This document shows positions 1-5,236 of a DNA stretch of 7,084 nucleotides, piece after piece. Origin of the DNA: an uncultured Opitutales bacterium (lineage in GTDB: Bacteria; Verrucomicrobiota; Verrucomicrobiia; Opitutales; UBA2995); assembly GCA_937920335.1 (NCBI GenBank), contig CALGUT010000345.1, forward strand, positions 1 through 7,084. Reading direction: 5' to 3'. Position numbers and translations under genes: made by a program. Numbering within the stretch: position 1 is the first letter of the stretch; each line of letters opens with the position of its first letter. The notes under the pieces are model-generated. The model was not told the DNA's origin and searched no databases. It saw nothing but the letters and a program-made list of their open reading frames with translations.

Positions 1-59
1 TCATCAAAATGTTTCGACCTTGTTTGGTAGCGCTGACTTACTTGATCAAAAGTAACCAT
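1..59 (-). CDS. Possible N-terminal start of a divergent gene (partial)
   Basis: On the minus strand an ATG at 59-57 opens a frame that runs off the left edge and begins MVTFDQVSQRYQTRSKHFD. The pattern F-x-x-V-S-x-R-Y resembles the first strand and A-loop tyrosine of ABC transporter ATPases. Some class I methyltransferases also begin with F-D-x-V-x-x-x-Y, so the family is open. Against it, only 14 bases separate this start from the deoD start on the other strand, leaving no room for two promoters. The competing plus-strand reading is listed at 2-55. Confidence 0.22.
   Translation of the reverse strand, partial: MVTFDQVSQRYQTRSKHFD
2..55 (+). CDS. Possible C-terminal end of an upstream gene (partial)
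   Basis: An open frame enters from the left edge and ends with TAA at 53-55, 18 bases before the deoD start. Its last residues read HQNVSTLFGSADLLDQK. Many of its codons are of purine-any-pyrimidine form, as in the surrounding real genes, and the strand and short gap would suit an operon with deoD. Only 17 codons are visible and no family can be recognised. A competing minus-strand reading (1-59) covers the same bases, and at most one of the two is likely to be real. Confidence 0.3.
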   Translation, partial: HQNVSTLFGSADLLDQK

Positions 60-73
60 CTTACGTAATACTT

Positions 74-790
74 ATGCCTATACCTACACCGCACATTGAT
101 GCTAAATCCGGCGATTTTGCCGAAACGGTACTGATGCCTGGCGATCCGTTGAGAGCCAAATTTATCGCTGATACCTTCTTGGATGATGTCATAGAAGTGA
201 ATAAAGTGCGGAATATGCTTGGTTTTACCGGGAGTTATAAAGGGACACCGGTTTCAGTGATGGGAAGTGGAATGGGGATTCCGTCTATCTCGATTTATGC
301 CAAGGAACTCTATGCGCTTTATGATGTAAAAAATATCATCCGCGTTGGAAGTTGTGGCGCGGTAGATACCCGGGTTAAGATTCGGGATGTGGTTATCGGA
401 ATGGGAGCTTGTACGGACTCTGCAGTCAACCGGGCTCGATTTATGGGTTATGATTTTGCGCCGATCGCTGACTACCAATTATTGAAAAACGCAGTGACGG
501 CGGCCGAGGCACTCGGAATCAAACCGTGGGTGGGAAATCTGTTTTCCGCAGACCTGTTCTACACTCCTATTCCTGAGCTGTTTGATCGGATGGAAGCCAT
601 GCGGGTTTACGGTGTGGAAATGGAAGCGGCTGGCCTTTATGGGGTCGCGGCAGAGTGCGGAACTTCTGCACTGGCGGTATGTACTGTTTCAGATCAGATA
701 CGAACCGGGGAGAAGGTCAGTTCTGAGGATAGGCAGAGCACATTTACTGACATGATGAAATTGACACTGGAGTCGCTGCTTCTCGATTAG
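74..790 (+). CDS. deoD: Purine nucleoside phosphorylase, DeoD type
   Basis: This cytoplasmic enzyme splits purine (deoxy)ribonucleosides with phosphate into free base and (deoxy)ribose-1-phosphate, feeding purine salvage. The protein is 238 residues, close to E. coli DeoD, and aligns with it end to end by eye. Active-site positions are all present: His7 (reaches into the neighbouring subunit), Gly23, Arg27 in MPGDPLRAK, Arg46, Arg90 and Ser93 in IRVGSCGA (phosphate), Met183-Glu184 in VEMEAAG (ribose), and Asp207 in SDQIRT with Arg220 (base protonation). Retained Asp207 supports the hexameric type that accepts both 6-amino and 6-oxo purines. The ATG at 74 gives the family's normal N-terminus (TPHI close to the start), although no Shine-Dalgarno sequence precedes it. 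cdd follows after 16 bases. Confidence 0.97.
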   Translation: MPIPTPHIDAKSGDFAETVLMPGDPLRAKFIADTFLDDVIEVNKVRNMLGFTGSYKGTPVSVMGSGMGIPSISIYAKELYALYDVKNIIRVGSCGAVDTRVKIRDVVIGMGACTDSAVNRARFMGYDFAPIADYQLLKNAVTAAEALGIKPWVGNLFSADLFYTPIPELFDRMEAMRVYGVEMEAAGLYGVAAECGTSALAVCTVSDQIRTGEKVSSEDRQSTFTDMMKLTLESLLLD

Positions 791-793
791 GAG
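790..793 (+). promoter_or_regulatory. Ribosome binding site of cdd
   Basis: GGAG overlaps the last base of the deoD TAG stop and lies 13 bases before the cdd ATG. The spacing is longer than ideal. Its position on the stop codon suggests that ribosomes finishing deoD may re-initiate on cdd. Confidence 0.5.
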
Positions 794-806
794 ATTCGCA
801 TTTTTA

Positions 807-1199
807 ATGGATCAAGCTGAACTAATCACTGCCGCCCTTGAGGCCTCGCGTAGGGCCTACGCACCGTACTCAAAGTTTCGTGTGGGTGCGGCGCTGCTGG
901 GCAATTCGGGAAAGGTCTACTCCGGGTGCAACGTCGAAAATGCCTCCTACGGATTGTCTAATTGTGCAGAGCGCACAGCTGTATTCAGTGCGGTTTCTGA
1001 AGGTGAAGTAACCTTTGAAATGATTGCGATCGTGGCTGAAGGAGGAGCTGCGCCGTGTGGTGCTTGTCGGCAGGTGCTGTATGAATTCGCTCCTGAAATC
1101 ATGGTTTTGGTTGCGGATACAGAGGAGTCATTAAGGTCAACGTCGAGCCTGAAGGACCTGCTGCCTCAGGCATTTGGGTCGGAGGTTAAAAAGCGTTAA
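807..1199 (+). CDS. cdd: Cytidine deaminase, tetrameric type
   Basis: The enzyme hydrolyses cytidine and deoxycytidine to uridine and deoxyuridine in pyrimidine salvage. At 130 residues it has the length of the short, homotetrameric zinc enzymes (Bacillus type), not the longer dimeric E. coli type. The zinc-binding motifs are intact: Cys53-Ala-Glu55 (Glu55 is the proton shuttle) and Pro-Cys84-Gly-Ala-Cys87. Substrate-binding residues are seen in KFRVGAA (Phe24) and NVENASY (Asn43, Glu45). Arg56 directly after Glu55 is typical of the three-cysteine tetrameric group. The gene sits 16 bases after deoD, so the two probably share a transcript and handle both nucleoside classes. No clear rho-independent terminator follows in 1200-1290. 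Confidence 0.97.
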   Translation: MDQAELITAALEASRRAYAPYSKFRVGAALLGNSGKVYSGCNVENASYGLSNCAERTAVFSAVSEGEVTFEMIAIVAEGGAAPCGACRQVLYEFAPEIMVLVADTEESLRSTSSLKDLLPQAFGSEVKKR

Positions 1200-1264
1200 A
1201 ATCCTTGTTTTTGCTTGTGTTAAGCTGCAGTTGCTACTCCGGTTTTCGCTTTATTGGCTTCATT

Positions 1265-1276
1265 GTTTAATTAAAC
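1265..1276 (+). repeat. 12-bp perfect palindrome upstream of the SYLF gene
   Basis: GTTTAATTAAAC is its own reverse complement. It lies in the AT-rich stretch between cdd and the SYLF gene and ends 14 bases before that gene's ATG. It could be an operator half-site pair or an AT-rich promoter element. A loose -35-like TTGGCT at 1254-1259 lies just upstream, but no convincing -10 box accompanies it. Confidence 0.4.
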
Positions 1277-1290
1277 TAATCCACCAAATT

Positions 1291-1824
1291 ATGAAACGTA
1301 TTTCCAAGATTCTAAGTGTAATTGCTGTTTTCAGTATCACTGGTTCTGCTGCATTCGCCGATCGAGACGAACGTCTTAAAGAAACATCCGAGGAGGCTAT
1401 CGTTATACTAAAAGACGCTGATTCCAAGTTGGAAGGATGGTTTGAGGATTCCTATGGATATGCGATTTTCCCGAACGTTGGTAAAGCGGGAATAGGTATA
1501 GGTGGAGCTCATGGTAAAGGTGAAGTGTACGAACAGGGAGAATTTATAGGTGAAGCTCGGCTTAGCCAGGGTTCTTTCGGATTCCAGCTCGGCGTGCAGA
1601 TGTATTCTGAGGTCATTTTCTTTAAAGAGAAAGCTAACCTCCAAAATTTCAAAGAGAGCCGTTTTACACTGAGCGCTCAAATCACCGCGGTTGCTGCGGC
1701 AGAAGGGGCTGCGGCAAATGCTAAGTATGAGTATGACGTCGCTGTATTCACGGTCGCCAAAGGGGGCCTCATGTATGAGGCCAGTGTTGGCGGACAGAAG
1801 TTCAAGTTTATTCCCCAAGACTAG
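1291..1824 (+). CDS. Secreted lipid-binding SYLF-domain (Ysc84/DUF500) protein
   Basis: The protein has 177 residues and is exported. Residues 1-23 form a Sec signal peptide: basic MKR, a hydrophobic core, and Ala-Phe-Ala before Asp24. The mature part (about 154 residues) is a SYLF domain: the family hallmark YGYAIFPNVGKAGIGIGGAHG lies at about 55-75, the QGSFGFQLGVQ segment at 93-103, and the Ala-rich stretch with VAKGGLMYEAS at 133-165. SYLF domains bind phosphoinositide-type lipids in eukaryotes (yeast Ysc84); bacterial versions are common secreted proteins of unclear role. The frame is open upstream to a TTG at 1174 inside cdd, but the ATG at 1291 is chosen because it gives the signal peptide directly and avoids the overlap. 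No Shine-Dalgarno sequence is visible. The gene lies 91 bases after cdd and may have its own promoter. Confidence 0.9.
   Translation: MKRISKILSVIAVFSITGSAAFADRDERLKETSEEAIVILKDADSKLEGWFEDSYGYAIFPNVGKAGIGIGGAHGKGEVYEQGEFIGEARLSQGSFGFQLGVQMYSEVIFFKEKANLQNFKESRFTLSAQITAVAAAEGAAANAKYEYDVAVFTVAKGGLMYEASVGGQKFKFIPQD
1765..1782 (+). repeat. 8-bp inverted repeat with 2-base spacer inside the SYLF gene
   Basis: GGCCTCAT and ATGAGGCC flank the two bases GT. As RNA this gives at least seven base pairs closed by a TGTA tetraloop. It lies in codons 159-164 (G-L-M-Y-E-A), a conserved stretch of the domain, 42 bases before the stop, so it may be a by-product of codon choice. No T-run follows, so it is not a typical terminator. 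Confidence 0.45.
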
Positions 1825-1904
1825 GGAGCAGCGCGGGCTTTAATACTACAGAACCTCCGTCAGCTGTCGTCGCTTTGACGATTATTGGTTCTGGTGATCA
1901 TCGA

Positions 1905-1916
1905 TCGAACGTTCGA
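1905..1916 (+). repeat. 12-bp perfect palindrome TCGAACGTTCGA
   Basis: The 12 bases equal their own reverse complement and sit in non-coding DNA, in a run of overlapping short palindromes (TGATCA at 1895-1900, ATCGAT at 1900-1905). The form suits a dimeric regulator's binding site, but the regulator is unknown and the nearest downstream start is 231 bases away. Confidence 0.4.
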
Positions 1917-1938
1917 GCTTGGTTCATTGAGTGGGTTG

Positions 1939-1961
1939 CTGATCGTTTTGGAAGCGATCGG
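1939..1961 (+). other. Short stem-loop in the intergenic stretch
   Basis: CTGATCG (1939-1945) can pair with CGATCGG (1955-1961): six Watson-Crick pairs and one T-G wobble around a nine-base loop. No T-tract follows on either strand, so a rho-independent terminator is not supported. It may be part of a longer RNA structure or chance. Confidence 0.25.
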
Positions 1962-2146
1962 GGAATAGACCGGTTTTCGCGGGATTTGATGACCTGATTC
2001 GGAAGATTCATGCTCAAAATGCTTTTGTTCATATGCCTCTTCATTAATCATTCGTATTGGCAGGCGTAATAATTTTTGAAAATTTAGACACATCTTGAGT
2101 TTTGGCATGTCGTTTTGATGTATAGTCCTTTTCTTCTAGGTCTCTC

Positions 2147-3208
2147 ATGTTCATTTTCAAAAAAGTAATCTCATGCGTTGTATTTGCATCGCTGGGCTCG
2201 ATGCTCGTCGGGCAGACCCCTTTACCATATGGTGAAAATGACCGTAATCCGTACGTAGGAAATCCTAGTATGAGACTGTCTGAAACGGCAGAGGAAACGG
2301 AAGCGCGTGAAACGTTTGTAGAGGACCGAGTTTACAGTGACCTGTTCGGTACGGGACTTCCATCGTTCTTCAGAGAAGGGACCTGGCGATTGCGTTTGAA
2401 TCCTAAAATGGGAGATTTTATCGACAAAGAAAACGTCCACTTCCCGATCGGGCTTGAGTACAATTTTAGTGACTATTTTGAAGTCTTTACGGACGTCGGA
2501 ACTTATTTTCCGAATCCTTTCGACAGCGGAGGAGATTGGGGCACTTACAATTTACGGGTTGGTGGGAAATACAGCTGGTGGAATTTTTGGGATACGCCTT
2601 ACAATGTGTCACTTGGATTCAGGTCAGATATGCCGTGGTCAGATCCTCCATTGGATGTTGCTGATGGCTGGGCGCGTCATGAGCCATTTGTTGCAATTAG
2701 TCGCGAGATGAATCGCGACCCTGCAACCTTGGTGTATCTGAATATGGCATACGAATTCATCGGCGAGTCTCCGTTTACTTCCAATCCGATCAGTCCGAGG
2801 CCCAAGGACCGGTTTTTTATTCGTCCAGGTCTGATCTACTATCCAGGCGGAAACTATCGCTATTCGGCAGAATTTGAGTACCGGACCAGCCGCTTTGATA
2901 GTCGAACGCCGAATGCGGCCGACTATGTAGACTGGATCGGCACTAGGGAATATACTCGAGCGTTCACCAAAGTGGACGAAATCTTTATTTCTCCGGGTAT
3001 TACCTGGTTTCCGACAGAGGAGTTTCGGGAAGGATTTTTTGTGCCAGGGAACTGGGATATCGGTATTAAGTTGGAGATCCCGATCATTGAAGAGACCGAC
3101 GAGAGCATCGGAGTATCTGTTCGTTTCCGTTGGTACTATGATTACGACGAATATCTAAAGACTCAGCTTAAAAATCTCTGGCCTCTGGGACGAGACGGTC
3201 AGGATTGA
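2147..3208 (+). CDS. Putative outer-membrane beta-barrel protein, family not recognised
   Basis: The product has 353 residues. Residues 1 to about 23 form a signal peptide (FKK, then a hydrophobic run, with cleavage likely near VGQ-TP). A polar stretch follows (about 30-75, rich in Glu, Asp and Arg), then many segments with alternating hydrophobic and polar residues and many aromatics, for example HFPIGLEYNF (98-107), YNLRVGGKYSWW (134-145), YNVSLGFRS (152-160), ATLVYLNMAYEF (193-204), RFFIRPGLIYY (222-232), YRYSAEFEYR (237-246), EIFISPGITWF (278-288) and IGVSVRFRWYY (321-331). These suit roughly 10-12 outer-membrane strands. The chain does not end in the usual terminal aromatic residue; it runs about 20 residues beyond the last strand. 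The start has only a weak AGG at 2138-2140. No transported substrate can be proposed. Confidence 0.75.
   Translation: MFIFKKVISCVVFASLGSMLVGQTPLPYGENDRNPYVGNPSMRLSETAEETEARETFVEDRVYSDLFGTGLPSFFREGTWRLRLNPKMGDFIDKENVHFPIGLEYNFSDYFEVFTDVGTYFPNPFDSGGDWGTYNLRVGGKYSWWNFWDTPYNVSLGFRSDMPWSDPPLDVADGWARHEPFVAISREMNRDPATLVYLNMAYEFIGESPFTSNPISPRPKDRFFIRPGLIYYPGGNYRYSAEFEYRTSRFDSRTPNAADYVDWIGTREYTRAFTKVDEIFISPGITWFPTEEFREGFFVPGNWDIGIKLEIPIIEETDESIGVSVRFRWYYDYDEYLKTQLKNLWPLGRDGQD
2700..2719 (+). repeat. 7-bp inverted repeat inside the beta-barrel gene
   Basis: GTCGCGA at 2700-2706 and TCGCGAC at 2713-2719 are reverse complements with a six-base spacer, GATGAA. TCGCGA, itself a palindrome, therefore occurs twice 12 bases apart. 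The repeat encodes S-R-E-M-N-R-D (residues 185-191), and two Arg codons of the same choice may explain it. Confidence 0.4.
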
Positions 3209-3209
3209 G

Positions 3210-3572
3210 TCAGTTCTTTTGTCCCGACTCTTCCTCTAAAGCTGGATCATTTACCTCTGCCGTTTCCATTTTGTTTTTGAAGTAAGCTTCTATACGAATA
3301 TCGCCGGTTATGATCCTTATCAGGTTTTCATAGTACCGTACCCAATTCGGATAGTGAGGTGAGTCAGGTGCCAACTCAGGAAGCTTCAGTTTTTTACTGA
3401 CCTTTGTTAGCACTACCTTCATGCGTTTTCCACGAGAGTGTTGATCTAATACGTAGTCATCGCGCACCATTTCCTCTTCGGTCCGATTGTCCAGAAGCTG
3501 GCGAAAGCTATAAGTGTCTTTGTAGTATTGCTCGATCGATGCTTCGAACTGTTGGTCTGAAAATTGTGACAT
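3210..3572 (-). CDS. Conserved-looking hypothetical protein, 120 residues
   Basis: I do not recognise this protein. It has no signal peptide or membrane segment, so it should be cytoplasmic. It looks largely helical and highly charged: an acidic N-terminal part (residues 1-45, with TEEEMVRDD at 31-39), a strongly basic patch (RGKRMKVVLTKVSKKLK at 47-63), a Pro-rich linker (about 65-76), an aromatic segment NWVRYYENLIRIITGDIRI (76-94) and an acidic tail. The ATG at 3572 lies 12 bases after the stop of the M32 carboxypeptidase, so it is probably the second gene of that operon and may be read by re-initiation; no Shine-Dalgarno sequence is seen. Its stop is separated by one base from the stop of the convergent beta-barrel gene. 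The basic patch could contact nucleic acid, but that is speculation. Confidence 0.75.
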   Translation of the reverse strand: MSQFSDQQFEASIEQYYKDTYSFRQLLDNRTEEEMVRDDYVLDQHSRGKRMKVVLTKVSKKLKLPELAPDSPHYPNWVRYYENLIRIITGDIRIEAYFKNKMETAEVNDPALEEESGQKN

Positions 3573-3584
3573 GACTGATGCGGG

Positions 3585-5081
3585 TTATTGATACAGTGGC
3601 TTGTACCGGTCTTTTAAATACTGGATGAGGTGCTTTGGATTGATCTTGTCGCCGGTCACCCGTTTGACGAGATCCTGGGTTTCATAGCGTTTACCGTGTT
3701 GATGAATCCGATCTCTAAGCCAGCCAAGGAGGCGGGAAAAATCACCGCGGGCAAAATCTGACAGGAGATCTGGCATTTCTTCGAGTAGCGTATACCAAAG
3801 CTGGGCGGCGATCATATTGCCAAGGCAATAGCTGGGAAAGTAGCCGAACATACCGCCCGACCAATGAACATCCTGCAAGACTCCCGCTTTGTTGGATGTG
3901 GGTGTCAGGCCAATGATTTCCTGGCTCAAGCGATTCCACGTATCCGGGAGCTCATCCACTTCAAGCTCTCCACTGAATAGCATTTTTTCCAACTCGAATC
4001 GCAGAATGATATGCAGGTTGTAAGTGACCTCGTCGGAATCAACGCGGATGGGGCATAGCGTGACCGCATTGACGGCCAGATAAAGGTCATCTGAGGACAG
4101 GGAGCTTAATTGTTCAGGAAATGCTTCGCGGTACTTTGGCTCAAAATACTGCCAGAATTCGCGGCTCCGTGATACTTGGTTTTCCCACAACCGACTTTGT
4201 GACTCATGGATCCCCATGCCGACCGCTTGCCCCAGCGCATTGTGTAGCTGGTCGCGAGGGAGGCCTTGTTCGTATAGTCCGTGACCGGTTTCGTGGATCG
4301 AACTGAAAAGAGAATCGAGAGGGACATCTTCGTGAAAGCGAGTGGTCATACGAGTATCGCAGGCGTTTCCAGAGCAGAAGGGGTGCACTGCGACATCAAT
4401 GCGCCCCCGGTCATAGTCAAATCCCAGTTTGGCTGTGACCTCCTTAAGGAACGCTTCTTGTTTATCGACCGAGAAAGCTTTGAGTTGCTCATTCTTTGCT
4501 TGCACGGGTGACGATAGAATCTCGCGTGATAAGGGCACCAGTTCCTCCTTGAGTGTGGTAAATAAGCCTTCGATCGTCTGAGCGGTCATACCCGGATCAA
4601 ACAGGTCAATCTGGTAGTCGTAGGGATCGCCGCCGCGCCCCATGAACTCGGCTCCCCGTTTTGCCATCTCCAATTGGCGTTTGAGAAAAGGGGCAAACGC
4701 TGCAAAATCGTCATTTTCGCGCGCATTCACCCAAGCATGGTAGGCTTCAGAATCGAGGATCGCCTTCTCAGTGACGTAATCAGTTGGGAGCCGGGTCGCC
4801 CGATCAAACTCTTTACGGCTATTTTTTACAATGGCCTGTTCCTGGTCATTGAGCTGGCTCCAGTCGGCTTCGAGGGCTTTCAATAGCCCTGAAATAGAGG
4901 GATCTGAACCGAATTGGTGATGAACTTCGGATAAAGTAGCCATCTGTTGTCCCCGTTGATCTGAGCTCTTAGGCGGAAGATTTACCTGTTCATCCCATCC
5001 GAGAAGGCTGAGTACGCTTGCGACGTGGTGTTGCTTCTTCTGTTTTTCCAGAAGCGCTTGAATAGAAGGATGTTCTAGCAT
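3585..5081 (-). CDS. Metallocarboxypeptidase, peptidase family M32 (Taq type)
   Basis: This cytoplasmic metal-dependent enzyme removes C-terminal residues one at a time from peptides. The protein has 498 residues, the normal length for the family (Thermus aquaticus and Bacillus members are about 500). The M32 signatures occur in order: HPF at 233-235, Asp-Thr-Arg-Met-Thr at 242-246, the metal-binding HETGH at 263-267 (His263 and His267 bind metal, Glu264 is catalytic), IHESQSRLWEN at 291-301 (Glu293 should be the third metal ligand), IRVDSDEVTY at 345-354, and GVLQDVHW at 400-407 followed by MFGYFPSYCLGN. One small deviation is Ser349, where the family usually has Ala (RVEADE). The ATG at 5081 has no Shine-Dalgarno sequence. 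The gene is divergent from opgG and is followed after 12 bases by the small gene at 3572-3210, probably co-transcribed. Confidence 0.96.
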   Translation of the reverse strand: MLEHPSIQALLEKQKKQHHVASVLSLLGWDEQVNLPPKSSDQRGQQMATLSEVHHQFGSDPSISGLLKALEADWSQLNDQEQAIVKNSRKEFDRATRLPTDYVTEKAILDSEAYHAWVNARENDDFAAFAPFLKRQLEMAKRGAEFMGRGGDPYDYQIDLFDPGMTAQTIEGLFTTLKEELVPLSREILSSPVQAKNEQLKAFSVDKQEAFLKEVTAKLGFDYDRGRIDVAVHPFCSGNACDTRMTTRFHEDVPLDSLFSSIHETGHGLYEQGLPRDQLHNALGQAVGMGIHESQSRLWENQVSRSREFWQYFEPKYREAFPEQLSSLSSDDLYLAVNAVTLCPIRVDSDEVTYNLHIILRFELEKMLFSGELEVDELPDTWNRLSQEIIGLTPTSNKAGVLQDVHWSGGMFGYFPSYCLGNMIAAQLWYTLLEEMPDLLSDFARGDFSRLLGWLRDRIHQHGKRYETQDLVKRVTGDKINPKHLIQYLKDRYKPLYQ

Positions 5082-5236
5082 ATCGGAAGTGTGTACGGTG
5101 TAGTGAGAACGGCAAGGCGATCTCTCAGCTTAGTTAAGATTCTGAAAAAACGAAAAGTAAAGCTCGCCAAAATAGTGGAAACCTTTTGTTTCCCCACGGT
5201 CTTAAAACAAGATCCGCAACTAAATCCAGATCGAAC
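5082..5236. promoter_or_regulatory. Divergent intergenic region between the M32 gene and opgG
   Basis: These 155 bases separate two genes read away from each other, so both promoters should lie here. The middle is AT-rich with short A-tracts at 5145-5150, 5153-5156 and 5169-5172, which may bend DNA or act as an upstream element. I could not fit a good -35/-10 pair on either strand, so exact promoters are not called. Confidence 0.55.
5175..5197 (+). other. Hairpin upstream of opgG
   Basis: GGAAAC (5177-5182) pairs with GTTTCC (5188-5193) around a five-base loop. GT (5175-5176) can extend the stem with AC (5196-5197) past a two-base CC bulge. It lies 39 bases before the opgG ATG, so it would be either in the 5' untranslated RNA or in the promoter area. 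No T-run follows on the plus strand. On the minus strand TATTTT follows, giving a weak terminator-like shape in front of the peptidase gene. Confidence 0.35.

Larger units (their letters stand above)
1825..2146 (+). other. Gene-poor intergenic stretch (322 bases)
   Basis: No gene is convincing here. On the plus strand one frame is open from before 1825 to a TGA at 1995-1997, and a TTG at 1875 would give about 40 residues. On the minus strand a frame with an ATG at 2108 and a stop at 1860 would encode 82 hydrophilic residues. The two frames have their codons in register, so each can be a shadow of the other, and neither shows a recognised motif or a ribosome binding site. A 19-codon ATG frame with a hydrophobic stretch lies at 2010-2069. 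The stretch also holds a 12-bp palindrome and a stem-loop, listed separately. A TATAGT at 2121-2126 could be a -10 box for the next gene, but the nearest TTGAGT (2095-2100) is 20 bases away, so no promoter is called. Confidence 0.6.

Noticed and set aside
1213..1225. A terminator hairpin after cdd (GCTTG and TAAGC)
   Set aside because: The stem has only four strong pairs and one wobble, and no T-tract follows directly.
1174..1290. A TTG-started N-terminal extension of the SYLF gene overlapping cdd
   Set aside because: The ATG at 1291 begins a textbook signal peptide. The extension would bury it behind 39 residues and overlap cdd, with no ribosome binding site.
1408..1818. A 136-residue minus-strand frame opposite the SYLF gene
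   Set aside because: The plus strand has a clear SYLF domain and signal peptide, and the antisense product has no recognisable features.
1860..2108. An 82-residue minus-strand gene
   Set aside because: It has no recognised motif, a low-complexity hydrophilic sequence and no ribosome binding site, and a register-aligned frame on the other strand is equally open in part. It is kept only as part of the intergenic description.
2095..2126. A promoter for the beta-barrel gene (TTGAGT and TATAGT)
   Set aside because: The spacer is 20 bases, longer than the usual 16-18. The alternative TTGGCA at 2102-2107 leaves only 13, so no standard promoter fits.
5186..5236. A TTG-started extension of opgG
   Set aside because: It adds 17 residues before the signal peptide, carries no twin-arginine motif, and its start lies inside the hairpin. 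The ATG at 5237 gives the family length.
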